This document shows positions 7,095 through 16,545 of a stretch of DNA of 64,000 nt, piece by piece. The first letter of the stretch is position 1. Each line of letters starts with the position of its first letter. This stretch comes from JALHMI01 sp964598535. GTDB taxonomy: Bacteria; Planctomycetota; Planctomycetia; Pirellulales; PALSA-1355. The position numbers and the translations under genes were made by a program. The notes beneath the pieces were generated by a model. That model did not search any database, was not told the DNA's origin, and saw only the letters and a list, made by a program, of their open reading frames with translations. The stretch is taken from NCBI GenBank assembly GCA_964598535.1, contig CAZRCI010000009.1:62001-126000 (forward strand), written 5' to 3'.

Positions 7095-9644
7095 ATGGCG
7101 AACGTGGTCGATCCGAATTCCTGGCGCATGGTTCCAACATCAGATTCTCATCCATCAAGGATTGCGCGGTCAGAGGCGGTTGATGGGCCGCTTGCCCCGG
7201 GAGCCGCGAATTCAACTTTGAAGTTGCTTGCCGGAGCGTTGCAACGCACGTTCAATGCGCCGCAAGATCGTGTCGTTTGGCGCTTGCGCGGTCCGGGGGA
7301 CGCGCAACAGTTTCGCATTGACCCGAGTCACGATTCCACGAGCGAACGCCGGGCCGATCCTGCTGCGGAAGGAGCGACGCCAGACGGCAGCACTTCCTGG
7401 TTGGTGCTCGTTCAAACGCCCCGAGATGTCGCCAACGAAAATGGTTCGCCAGAGGTGCGTGAGGCGCTCGAACAGGATGGCCGCCTACTGTTGGTGATTT
7501 GCGATGATGACGAGGCAAGTACGCCGAGCTTCAATCAGCGCACGTTGGCTGAGCATGTCGCGGATCGGCTTCATTTCCGTTGCTGGGAACCGCTCACGCA
7601 CGAAAGCGAAGACGAACTGGCGGGCGTGCTGGCCAGGGTAAAAGGCAGCGATCGTTCCAGCGTTCTGTATTTCGACGCGAGCGACAAGATTCGGCCGCCG
7701 CGTTTTATTCCGGAGCGTGACGGATCGCGGCGGTTGGACGAGGGAGGGCGTTCCTATCGCGAGCTCGCCGCCACTAAGTTGCGAGCGTTGCAGGCGGCGG
7801 ACGAACGAGTCGTCTTTTTTTGCACGGACGCCACGCCGCATCCAGAGGTTGCGAGGTACCGGGGGGAGACCGCGGCCGCATTGATCGAGCACTGTCAATC
7901 GCTGGTAACGGACGGTCGCCGTCCGTTCTTGTTTCTTTCGCTGGAAGAAGCACGCAGCAATCTGCCGTTGCTGCACGAGTCGCTCGCCGTGCCCGGATCG
8001 ACGATGACCATCGTGATCGAATCGCGAGGGGGGGATAAAGTTCCGGCGCGGTCGTCTCAGTTGGCGGCATTCCGCGCTCCGCACGTAAATCTACTCGCTC
8101 CCAAGGACGGCCTTGAGCTAGGCCAGATGTTCGACTGGTGCGTGAGCCAGGCTGAACCGACAATCGTCTGGTTGTCGGAGACCTTTGAGCCGCCCGTTTT
8201 CTGGCCGCTTGGAGAGCCGATTGCCCGCGCCCGGGCGGAGCGCTTGGGCACAGGCGCCGATGTCGCGATTGTCGCGTGGGGAGCAATGAACGCCGCCGCG
8301 GCGGTTGCTGCGGAGCAGCTGGCGAATCTCGGGATTCACGCCACGGTAGTCAATGCCCGATTTGCACAGCCCTTTGACGTGACCGGTTGTGCGAGGATTT
8401 GTGCCGAGTCGTCGTATACGGTTCTCGTGGACGATTCCGACGCTGGCGGTTTTGCCGCGCTCGCCGGCGAGCAGCTCGTTCGGCAGGGAATGGCGCCTCT
8501 GATGACGATTGTGTCACCTGACGCAATCGTCGCGAGTGGGCAGCGTCAAGAGCCGTACATGCTGGCGGAAGCGATCGTCGATCGATGCCGCTGGCTGAAC
8601 GAAAGGATTGCCGACGCGCCGTCTGAACGGATTGCAGCGGCCAGCGTGACTGTGACGGCGCGGCCGGCGGCGGCATGTGCCGCGCCACCGTCAATTTTGG
8701 AACGCGCGTCGGTGATCCAGGCCGAGGTGTTGGCGACGCCTCTGTCAGCGGACGCACGACGATGGGCACGCGCGTACGAGGAGGTAGGGCCTCGTGACCT
8801 ATATTTATGGCAGTGGTGTGCGCATGGGGTCGAGATCACGATGCTGCCGAGTGTCAGCGAGCAGTTTCGCGCGCATGTGTCCGACACGAAGGTGCTGTCA
8901 ATTATTCTTTGTGTGCTGCTCGATGATGTGGCGGATGAGCACGGTGATGGACAACTGCTCGAAACACTTCTGGGTTTAACCTTTTCCGATGGAGGCGAGA
9001 GCCTGCGATCTCTCCAGGGCACGCAGGCCCGTCATGCCGAAATAACAAGGAGTTTGTGGGCCGAGTATTGGCAGCGTGTTTCCCGTTATCCGCGATTTGC
9101 CGAGTTTGAGCCGGTGCTGCGTTACGACTTACAGCAGTTCCAGAATACGATGCGCTATTCGTATCTGGTTAACGAGCACCCCTTCCTTTTGAACGTCGCG
9201 GAGCATGACCTCTACACGTCCCACAACATGATGATCATCAGCTTCGCCACGCTCGATTTGATGTGCAGCCCTGGCTTTCCGCGAGGCGAGGTAGGGGCCA
9301 TCCGCGAGTTGGCCTGGCATGCCCAGTGCATGGGGCGATATGGCAATTTGTTGAGCACGTGGCGCCGCGAGTTGGCGAATTGCGACTTTACCAGCGGCGT
9401 TTTTGCCCGGGCAATGGCGCAAGGCCATCTGACCTACGAGGAACTCGTGGGCCAGGAGCCCGAGCGGATCGCGACGGCGATTCAAGATCACGGCCACGAG
9501 GCCTACTTTTATGACCGTTGGTTAGAGCATCGCCGGCAAAGTCATGACTGTTCTCGGCGGGTAAAATCGTTGGACCTGCGGGGAGTGCTGAACGGACACG
9601 ATCGTTTTTTTGCCATGCATCTTGGTAGCGAAGGGTTGATTTAG
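7095..9644 (+). CDS. Fusion of degenerate DXS/transketolase-like region and class I terpene-synthase-like domain
   Basis: 849 residues from the ATG at 7095. A TTG at 7056 would add 13. Residues about 110-210 resemble the end of the DXS thiamine domain (GRLLLVICDDDEAS then HFRCWEPL). Residues about 220-330 resemble the pyrimidine domain, and about 330-460 the C-terminal transketolase domain (NLLAPKDGLELGQM, VVNARFAQPFD, GGFAAL). The N-terminal GDG thiamine-diphosphate motif is absent and the usual AEQH catalytic stretch is not recognisable, so synthase activity is unlikely. From about 530 on it has class I terpene-synthase metal motifs: DDVADE (D610, D611, D614) and, 140 residues later, NLLSTWRRE (N751, T755, E759, the NSE/DTE triad). 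It probably binds a prenyl diphosphate with Mg2+. It opens a same-strand cluster with two kinases and IspH. Confidence 0.8.
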   Translation: MANVVDPNSWRMVPTSDSHPSRIARSEAVDGPLAPGAANSTLKLLAGALQRTFNAPQDRVVWRLRGPGDAQQFRIDPSHDSTSERRADPAAEGATPDGSTSWLVLVQTPRDVANENGSPEVREALEQDGRLLLVICDDDEASTPSFNQRTLAEHVADRLHFRCWEPLTHESEDELAGVLARVKGSDRSSVLYFDASDKIRPPRFIPERDGSRRLDEGGRSYRELAATKLRALQAADERVVFFCTDATPHPEVARYRGETAAALIEHCQSLVTDGRRPFLFLSLEEARSNLPLLHESLAVPGSTMTIVIESRGGDKVPARSSQLAAFRAPHVNLLAPKDGLELGQMFDWCVSQAEPTIVWLSETFEPPVFWPLGEPIARARAERLGTGADVAIVAWGAMNAAAAVAAEQLANLGIHATVVNARFAQPFDVTGCARICAESSYTVLVDDSDAGGFAALAGEQLVRQGMAPLMTIVSPDAIVASGQRQEPYMLAEAIVDRCRWLNERIADAPSERIAAASVTVTARPAAACAAPPSILERASVIQAEVLATPLSADARRWARAYEEVGPRDLYLWQWCAHGVEITMLPSVSEQFRAHVSDTKVLSIILCVLLDDVADEHGDGQLLETLLGLTFSDGGESLRSLQGTQARHAEITRSLWAEYWQRVSRYPRFAEFEPVLRYDLQQFQNTMRYSYLVNEHPFLLNVAEHDLYTSHNMMIISFATLDLMCSPGFPRGEVGAIRELAWHAQCMGRYGNLLSTWRRELANCDFTSGVFARAMAQGHLTYEELVGQEPERIATAIQDHGHEAYFYDRWLEHRRQSHDCSRRVKSLDLRGVLNGHDRFFAMHLGSEGLI

Positions 9645-9661
9645 TCGGTCGTAGTCACCGG

Positions 9662-12600
9662 TTGAAATTATCGGACGAATGCCAACGAGAAGTCGAATTG
9701 GCCGCCATGCGGGATTCCATCAATAAACGCCTGCTGAATCAACTCGCGGGGCACTACATCTTGCTGATGTTGTGCGTTACGCGCGTGGGGGCGTTTGTTT
9801 TCGGCGGACTCTGCGTGTATTACGTCAATTTGACGTTTCATCTCTCGTTGTACACGCAAAAGCATTTCGAGATCGCGACGATCATCGTGATCATCGTCGG
9901 CTCGGCGACCACAGTCTCTATGGGAATGTGGCAGACACGCCACTTGCGCCGCACACTTTTTACTCTCAAACGCGGCGAGCCGGTGCCGCTGCCGTTGGCC
10001 GTCGCGGCTGGACGCGAGGCGGTTACCTTTCCGGGTCGGCACGCCATTTTTGAAACGCTGGTCGATCCGGTCATCAGCATCTTGCCGCTGTGCCTGGTCC
10101 TGCACTATCTCGATGGCGTCGCGGTGCCGGTGATGGTTCAGGTGGGCATCGCGGGCTTTATGGGGTTGGTCGGCATTATCATGACCACCTACTTCATCGG
10201 CGAATACTATTTGCGGCCCGTGATCGAATACCTGCTGGACGAAGGCTTGCCGATTCCGTATTCGCAGCTTCCGGAATCCAAGCTGCAAATCAAGATGACG
10301 CTTTGCTTCGGGCTGACGACAATCACCACGGGCCTGATGATTGGCGCCCTGGCCAACCAACGTGCCATCGACATCATCGAACATCCTGAAACGCAGCGTG
10401 AAGCGGTCGCCAGCCTTCGCGAACTCACCGTGCAGATCACGGGATTTGCCATTCTGCTGGGCTTGTTTCTTTCGCGATTGATTGCCAACTCGATCGCGCG
10501 CCGGGCTCGTTTGATGCTGGATGCCATGCGCCAGGTCGAACAAGGACAGCTTTGCGAACGCCTGCATCCGACGGGCAACGATGAACTGGATATCCTGGCG
10601 CGGCAGTTCAACATGATGGTCGAGCAGCTCGACGAAAACGACCGTACGATTCGCGAGCTGAACACCAATTTGGAACGAAAGGTGCGCCGCCGAACTCGGC
10701 AGCTTTCGCGCAGCCGCCGCACGCTGCAGCGTTCGCTGAACAAGCTGACCGAGCATGACCGGCTGAAGACCGAGTTCTTTTCTAACGTCAGCCATGAGCT
10801 GCGTACGCCGCTGACCATGATTCTTGCGCCGGTCGATCGCGTGTTGCAACGCAATGCCGACGAGCTGTCACCGTCGTCCAAGCATATGTTGGAGATGGTT
10901 CGGCTAAACGGCTATCGGCTGCTCGATCTGATCAACCGGCTGCTTGACTTCTCGAAGCTCGAGGCGGGCCAGATGAAGCTCAACATGGCCGCCGTTGATT
11001 TGAATAAGCTGGTGAATGCCTTGACCAGCGCCGCCTCGCCGCTCGCGCAGCAGCGAGGCATCATGCTTTCCGTCGAATACGATCCGGATCTCACCGCGTT
11101 TGGCGCGGATGAGGAAAAGGTCGAGACGATCGTTAGCAACTTGCTGTCGAATGCGATCAAGTTTACTCCGCGCGGCGGTCGGATTCACGTCGAGACCTAT
11201 CGCACGGACGACCGTGTGTGGATGTCGATTTCCGACACGGGAATCGGAATCGATGAATCGCAACGCGACAAGGTTTTTGATCGATTTGTACAGGTTGATG
11301 GCTCGAGTTCGCGCGAGTTCAGCGGCACGGGGCTCGGTCTTTCGCTGGTCAAGAACCTTGTGGAGTTGCATGGCGGCGAGGTGCATCTCAAGAGTGAACT
11401 CGGCCGCGGGTCGCGCTTTTATTTCGATCTTCCGCTACGCCCCGTTCCGCAAGGGCAGAAGCTCCTGGGCCAGGCGGGGGAGCCGCGGTCGGGGCACGCC
11501 TTTGCCGAGCTGGATCAATTCACCGTCGCGATAGATGCTGACGCCGACGCCGATCTCCATGAGAACGGTAATCCCTTCACCCGGACCATCCTGGTCGTGG
11601 ATGACACCGTGGAGATTCGTGTTCTGTTGGGAGAAATGTTGCGGGATGAGTATCGCGTCGTATTCGCTCGCGACGGTCGGGAAGGGCTGGAAGTTGCCCG
11701 GCAGGTAGTTCCGGACCTGATCATTTCCGACGTCATGATGCCGCACGTCGATGGGCAGGAGTTTTGCCACCGAATCAAGGAGGACGTGGCGACCTCGCAT
11801 ATCCCATTTATCATGCTTACGGCCAAAGCCGAGTTGTCGATGAAGATCGGCGGGCTGAATTGTGGCGCGGACGACTACCTGGTCAAGCCGTTCGAGGAGA
11901 ACGAGCTCCGTGCGCGCGTTCGCTCTTTGTTGCGGCTGCGAGGTCTGCATCAGGATCTGGATCGACGAAATCGCGAGCTGCGCACGGCCTACAATGAACT
12001 TCGCGACCTGCAAAGCCAGCTTGTCCAAGCGGAAAAGATGAGTTCGCTCGGCCAATTGATCGCCGGGTTGGCGCACGAAATCAACAACTCGATCAACGCC
12101 GTTTATAACGGCATTCGACCGCTGGCAGCGACCGTTAAACGCGTGGAGAAGCTTGTGGAGGGCGAGACCGGCGACGGTGGCCCACAGGGCGGCGACGTTC
12201 AGGCGGCGTTCCAAAAAATTCTGATGCTTTCGAGTGTCATCGAAACCGGAGCGGCCCGCACCGCGCGCATTATCAGCGACCTGAAGACGTTCTCGCACCC
12301 GGGCAATGAAGACTTTCAGGTGTTCGACCTGCATCAGGCGCTTGATATGTGCGTGAATCTGCTTTCCAGTTCGTTGCGAGACCGCATCGAGGTGGCCCGC
12401 GATTATGGCGAGATCGGACGCGTGTTCGGTCCGGCCGGTCAGTTGAACCAGGTGTTCATGAACATTCTCAATAACGCTCAACAAGCGATTGACGACTCTG
12501 GCACGATCACCATCACAACCCGCCAGGAGGACGAGTGGGTCATCGTTTCGATCCGAGATACCGGTTGTGGCATCCCGGCTGACATGCGCGAGAAGATCTT

Positions 12601-12817
12601 CGACCCCTTCTTTACGACCAAGGAGCCGGGGGTCGGGACCGGATTGGGGCTTTCGCTCAGCTACGGGTTGATCACCAAGCTCGGTGGCACGATTGAGTGC
12701 AAGAGCGAGCTTCGGCTCGGCACGGAGTTTCTTATCCGCTTTCCATGTGTGGCCGAGGCACCGGCCACCGACGAAGACTTTCAGGAGCAGTTGGCGTTCC
12801 AGCGAGCAATCCCATGA
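9662..12817 (+). CDS. Membrane hybrid histidine kinase with two kinase cores around a receiver
   Basis: 1051 residues from the TTG at 9662. The ATG at 9707 is an alternative giving 1036. Five or six membrane segments span about residues 30-275 (for example HYILLMLCVTRVGAFVFGG). A HAMP-like linker reaches about 330. HisKA/HATPase core 1 has its H-box in FFSNVSHELRTPL (H378). A receiver follows with the phosphoacceptor in LIISDVMMP (D690). A second core has GLAHEINNS (H805) and the G boxes DTGCGIPADM and GTGLGLSLSYGL. Phosphate could pass H378 > D690 and H805 > a partner. It starts 17 bases after the terpene-synthase fusion stop and ends in an ATGA overlap with the next kinase, so all are co-transcribed. 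The membrane-buried sensor part suggests a lipid or redox input, which is inference. Confidence 0.92.
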   Translation: MKLSDECQREVELAAMRDSINKRLLNQLAGHYILLMLCVTRVGAFVFGGLCVYYVNLTFHLSLYTQKHFEIATIIVIIVGSATTVSMGMWQTRHLRRTLFTLKRGEPVPLPLAVAAGREAVTFPGRHAIFETLVDPVISILPLCLVLHYLDGVAVPVMVQVGIAGFMGLVGIIMTTYFIGEYYLRPVIEYLLDEGLPIPYSQLPESKLQIKMTLCFGLTTITTGLMIGALANQRAIDIIEHPETQREAVASLRELTVQITGFAILLGLFLSRLIANSIARRARLMLDAMRQVEQGQLCERLHPTGNDELDILARQFNMMVEQLDENDRTIRELNTNLERKVRRRTRQLSRSRRTLQRSLNKLTEHDRLKTEFFSNVSHELRTPLTMILAPVDRVLQRNADELSPSSKHMLEMVRLNGYRLLDLINRLLDFSKLEAGQMKLNMAAVDLNKLVNALTSAASPLAQQRGIMLSVEYDPDLTAFGADEEKVETIVSNLLSNAIKFTPRGGRIHVETYRTDDRVWMSISDTGIGIDESQRDKVFDRFVQVDGSSSREFSGTGLGLSLVKNLVELHGGEVHLKSELGRGSRFYFDLPLRPVPQGQKLLGQAGEPRSGHAFAELDQFTVAIDADADADLHENGNPFTRTILVVDDTVEIRVLLGEMLRDEYRVVFARDGREGLEVARQVVPDLIISDVMMPHVDGQEFCHRIKEDVATSHIPFIMLTAKAELSMKIGGLNCGADDYLVKPFEENELRARVRSLLRLRGLHQDLDRRNRELRTAYNELRDLQSQLVQAEKMSSLGQLIAGLAHEINNSINAVYNGIRPLAATVKRVEKLVEGETGDGGPQGGDVQAAFQKILMLSSVIETGAARTARIISDLKTFSHPGNEDFQVFDLHQALDMCVNLLSSSLRDRIEVARDYGEIGRVFGPAGQLNQVFMNILNNAQQAIDDSGTITITTRQEDEWVIVSIRDTGCGIPADMREKIFDPFFTTKEPGVGTGLGLSLSYGLITKLGGTIECKSELRLGTEFLIRFPCVAEAPATDEDFQEQLAFQRAIP

Positions 12818-13980
12818 AGCGAGACATTCTCTACGTCGACGATGAAATGGAAAACCTGGTCGTTTTTCAGGCCACGTTTGAGGACTATTTCAACATCGTC
12901 ACCGCGTCGAGCGGCGATGCGGCGCTCGAGTTGCTCGAGCATCACGTGTTTCCGGTCGTGATCGCCGATCAGCGAATGCCGAAGATGAGTGGCGCCGAGT
13001 TGTTTGAGATCATGCGCCGCAGATACCCGCATACCAAGCGGATCATGCTCACCGGATATGCCGATTCGAAAGCCATGCTTAGCGCGATCAATCAGGGGCA
13101 GGTGTTCTACTTCGTCAAGAAGCCCTGGGAGCAGGATGAAGTGTTTTCGATCTTGCTGCGCGCGATCGAAGCCTACGACATGTCGATGTCGAATATCGCG
13201 TTGCAGGACCGGCTCGTGGCGTCTGATCGCTGTGCCATGCTGGGGCGTTCGGCCGCTCGCTTGGCCCACGAGATGGGGAATCAGCTCTGCATGCTCCCCT
13301 TGCTTGAATTGATCGAGGATGAATACGGCGACAAGCAGGACCTGATTCAAATGGCCGCGTTCGCCCGCGGCACGTACGAGCGGCTGGTGCAGATTGTTGA
13401 CGAGGTGAAGGCCTTCGTGCGGTTCGAGCATCAGGCGGTGGCGATGCAGCCCGTCTCGCTGTCCGAAGTCGTGCATGAGTTGCTCGAATTTCTCAGGTTT
13501 GAGCGGACCTTTGACGTCGATCTGTTGGAAATCAGCATCGAAGGCGAACCTTGGGTGCGTGCCAATCGAGTAAAGCTGCAGCAGGTGTTGATCAATCTGC
13601 TGAAGAACGCCGCGTTTGCCATTGCCGAGAATCTAGACGGCCGGGTGCGACTTTCGCTCGCGCGTCGGCAGGAATCCGTCGAGATCGCTGTCGCGGACAA
13701 TGGTTGCGGGATGTCGCCCACGGTTGCCGAGCACATCTGGGAGCCGTTCTTCACGACCAAGGGCGAGCGGGGGACCGGACTCGGGCTTGAAGTAAGTCGG
13801 TCCATCATCGAAGGGCATGGCGGAACCATCGACTGCCAGTCTGAACTCGGTGCTGGAGCGACTTTCACCATTCGCTTGCCTGCGATCGAGCCGCCGCCAG
13901 GCGCTGCGCTGCACGTGCTGCCGACGACGCTCGCTGCCCTCTCGCCGCTGGCAGCGTCACCAACCGTCAATTTCAGATAG
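12814..13980 (+). CDS. Receiver-histidine kinase (N-terminal REC, C-terminal HisKA-HATPase)
   Basis: 388 residues. The start is the ATG at 12814, overlapping the previous stop as ATGA. Residues 1-125 form a receiver (ILYVDDEMEN, phosphoacceptor D52 in VVIADQRMP, Lys in FVKKPWEQ). Residues about 140-380 form a kinase core with H-box LAHEMGNQL (H152), N box NLLKNAAFAI, and G boxes DNGCGMSP and GTGLGLEVSR. No membrane segment and no DNA-binding domain are present. The natural reading is that it receives phosphate from the upstream hybrid kinase, or is activated by it, and passes it to an unlinked regulator. The gene is placed directly before ispH, 40 bases away. Confidence 0.92.
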   Translation: MKRDILYVDDEMENLVVFQATFEDYFNIVTASSGDAALELLEHHVFPVVIADQRMPKMSGAELFEIMRRRYPHTKRIMLTGYADSKAMLSAINQGQVFYFVKKPWEQDEVFSILLRAIEAYDMSMSNIALQDRLVASDRCAMLGRSAARLAHEMGNQLCMLPLLELIEDEYGDKQDLIQMAAFARGTYERLVQIVDEVKAFVRFEHQAVAMQPVSLSEVVHELLEFLRFERTFDVDLLEISIEGEPWVRANRVKLQQVLINLLKNAAFAIAENLDGRVRLSLARRQESVEIAVADNGCGMSPTVAEHIWEPFFTTKGERGTGLGLEVSRSIIEGHGGTIDCQSELGAGATFTIRLPAIEPPPGAALHVLPTTLAALSPLAASPTVNFR

Positions 13981-14020
13981 TCACCTCAGGGTGAACAACG
14001 GACTCGGAGGTCCTCCCATC

Positions 14021-14956
14021 ATGAAGGTTCTGCTCGTTAGCCCTCGTGGGTTTTGCGCCGGTGTCAACATGGCAATCGACGCACTCGATCGGGCGATTGC
14101 GTTGTTTGGCACGCCGCTTTACGTGTACCACGAGATTGTGCATAACCGCCACGTCGTTCAACGCTTTAGGGACAAGGGAGTCGTCTTCGTTGATCAGGTC
14201 GAACACGTTCCCCGAGGAAGCCATTTGATGTACAGCGCGCACGGCGTTTCTCCGGCCGTCCGTGCCCAGGCTCGCGATCGCGATTTGCATGTGGTGGATG
14301 CCACTTGTCCGCTCGTGCGCAAGGTTCATTTCGAAGCTATTCGCTTCGCGCAGCTCGGCTATACGATCGTGCTCATCGGCCATCGCGATCATGACGAAGT
14401 GGTGGGGACGCTCGGCGAAGCGCCCGGCCAGATGGTTCTGGTTGAATCCGTCGCGGATATTGAGCGGTTGGAAGTCTCCGATCCGGACAAAGTGGCCTAC
14501 CTCACACAAACCACGCTCAGCGTCGACGACGCGGAAGTGATCATCCGCCGCTTGCGGCAGCGATTTCCCAACTGCGTCGGTTCCCCCAAAGAAGATATCT
14601 GCTATGCCACGCAGAACCGGCAGGAGGCGCTCAAGGCCGGCGTTCAACAAGCGGACGTGGTTTTGGTATTTGGCAGCAAGAACAGTTCGAACAGCATTCG
14701 CTTGACGGAGGTCGCGGCCGAGTTCGGGCGGCCGACCTATCTGGTTGACAGCGTTGAGGAGCTTTGCCCTGAATGGTTTCGCGGCGATGAAACCGTGATG
14801 ATTACCGCGGGCGCCAGCGCTCCTGAAGACCTGGTTGAAGCCTGCGTCGCCTATTTGCGACACGAGTTCGACGCGACCGTCGAGGAGTTAGAGACGCGGC
14901 AGGAGAACGTCGAGTTTCCCTTGCCGTATGAAATCCGTCCGATCTCGGCGTCGTAG
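14021..14956 (+). CDS. ispH: 4-hydroxy-3-methylbut-2-enyl diphosphate reductase
   Basis: Last enzyme of the MEP isoprenoid pathway. This cytoplasmic 4Fe-4S reductase turns HMBPP into IPP and DMAPP. 311 residues, the normal length. The three cluster cysteines are present in RGFCAGV, ATCPLV and EDICYATQ. The substrate-binding and catalytic residues are visible in HDEVVGTLGE (His and Glu), TQTTLS (Thr) and SKNSSNSIRL. The ATG at 14021 has GGAGG 10 bases upstream, which decides the start over the longer frame. It is the last gene of the terpene-synthase fusion/kinase cluster. All key residues are kept, so it should be active. Confidence 0.97.
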   Translation: MKVLLVSPRGFCAGVNMAIDALDRAIALFGTPLYVYHEIVHNRHVVQRFRDKGVVFVDQVEHVPRGSHLMYSAHGVSPAVRAQARDRDLHVVDATCPLVRKVHFEAIRFAQLGYTIVLIGHRDHDEVVGTLGEAPGQMVLVESVADIERLEVSDPDKVAYLTQTTLSVDDAEVIIRRLRQRFPNCVGSPKEDICYATQNRQEALKAGVQQADVVLVFGSKNSSNSIRLTEVAAEFGRPTYLVDSVEELCPEWFRGDETVMITAGASAPEDLVEACVAYLRHEFDATVEELETRQENVEFPLPYEIRPISAS

Positions 14957-15208
14957 CCATTCGCGGCGTATCTCCCCTGCGGGGTGGTCTTTGACCGCAG
15001 AGTCGCTCGTTAATTACCCAGCTTCGACCCTTGCGTCTACTTTCTCGCGCAAAACGCTTCCAGTCTTTCACCTGGGCGATTCGATGAAATTGGTACAGCC
15101 ATTCGGCTTGCCATTCGACTCTACCGGTTAGGCAAATCCTTCCGGCCAATCGGTTAGTCGGCTCGTTTGAGAATCTCCTTTCGTAGGCGGCGTGTGGAGC
15201 GATTGCGT

Positions 15209-16507
15209 ATGACGTTGCGCCAATCTCGGGTACTTTCGGCGGCGCTGTGCGTGGCGACCTGGTTCGCCTTGGCGCCGATGTTATTGGCCGACGGTCTGGT
15301 GCGCGATGGCCTCGGGCCAATTTCAGGCGGCCGTGGCGGCACCAATCAGGCGTTCGCCGACAATGCCGCGATCATTATTGACAACCCGGCCGGTATGATG
15401 AACGTCGCTGGCACGGGGCTCGTCGAATTCGGCGTGGATACGGTCATTCCCGTCGTCGACTACGCGGATCCGTACAACGACGTGCAGAGCAAGGTTCGCC
15501 CGTTGCCGCTGCCCAACGTGGGGTTCATTCGCAAGGTCGATGATCGCTGGGCCTGGGGCATCGGCGCGTTCGTCCCCGCAGGGTTTGGTGCTAGCTATGG
15601 CGTGATGAATGAGCCCCTGACGGGGGCGAATCTCCTGCGATCGCAGGGCGGTATGGCCAAGTTGCTGCCGGCCCTTAGCTTTCGGGCCACCGAGCGATTG
15701 TCGCTAGGAATCTCGGTGGGCATTGGCTTTTCGTATGCGTCACTCGATGGTCCGCTGTACTTGCAGTCAGGGTCCATGGCTGGCGTGCCGTCGATTATGG
15801 ATATCGAAGGCACCGGCGTGGCCCCCGTTGGTTCGGTGGGTTTGCAGTATCGCCTGACCGAGAAGACCATGATTGGCGCGACCTACACCGAGCAGAGCAA
15901 CTTTTGGGTCCATGGCGGAACGAATGCCATGCTGCTTCCCGGATTTTCGCTCGAGAGCCATTTCGACAGCAAAATGAAGCTCAAATGGCCGCGCAGCGTG
16001 GCCGTGGGTCTCAAACACGATTTTTGCCCGCATCGCCGTTTCTCGGCCGACGTGATCTGGTTCGACTGGTCGCAAGCGTTCAACAATATCGAGATCGTGC
16101 TCTATAATCCCACGAACCCGGCGATTGCGCCGATTCTGGGCGCGCTAGGAGAGTCATTGCCGGTTCGGCAGTACTTTCCGTTGAACTGGACGGATACCGT
16201 TTCCATGCGGTTGGGTTATGAAATGGATTTGACGGATGCCGATACGTTTCGCTTTGGCTATGTGTACCACTCCAGTCCCTCGCCCGACTCGACGCTGAAT
16301 CCTTATCTCGATGGGATTCTGGATAATTCCTTCACGCTTGGTTATACGCGCCGCTTCTCACGGGCGTCGTTCAACGCCGCATACCAGTACTCATTTAGCG
16401 GAAACCGCTATGTGGCCGACAGTTCGCTTATCGGCGGCCAGTTCGACGATTCGTACATGCGTGCCCAGGCACACTTCGCGATGCTGAGCGTTCTCGTGCC
16501 ATTCTAG
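15209..16507 (+). CDS. FadL/OMPP1-family outer-membrane transport protein
   Basis: 432 residues from the ATG at 15209. A signal peptide covers about 28 residues (VLSAALCVATWFALAPMLLA). The mature N-terminus ADGLVRDGLGPISGGRGGTNQAFADN, followed by NPAGMMNV, matches the FadL/TodX N-terminal plug region. The rest alternates short polar and aromatic strands and ends in Phe, as expected for an outer-membrane beta-barrel of about 14 strands. The family takes up hydrophobic compounds such as fatty acids or aromatics. The substrate is not predictable. It follows ispH after 252 bases with no clear promoter. The closeness to a terpene cluster is suggestive, since terpenes are hydrophobic, but unproven. 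Confidence 0.85.
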   Translation: MTLRQSRVLSAALCVATWFALAPMLLADGLVRDGLGPISGGRGGTNQAFADNAAIIIDNPAGMMNVAGTGLVEFGVDTVIPVVDYADPYNDVQSKVRPLPLPNVGFIRKVDDRWAWGIGAFVPAGFGASYGVMNEPLTGANLLRSQGGMAKLLPALSFRATERLSLGISVGIGFSYASLDGPLYLQSGSMAGVPSIMDIEGTGVAPVGSVGLQYRLTEKTMIGATYTEQSNFWVHGGTNAMLLPGFSLESHFDSKMKLKWPRSVAVGLKHDFCPHRRFSADVIWFDWSQAFNNIEIVLYNPTNPAIAPILGALGESLPVRQYFPLNWTDTVSMRLGYEMDLTDADTFRFGYVYHSSPSPDSTLNPYLDGILDNSFTLGYTRRFSRASFNAAYQYSFSGNRYVADSSLIGGQFDDSYMRAQAHFAMLSVLVPF

Positions 16508-16545
16508 AAGCACCGTCGTTTTGGTGCGCGACGCATGCCGCACGT

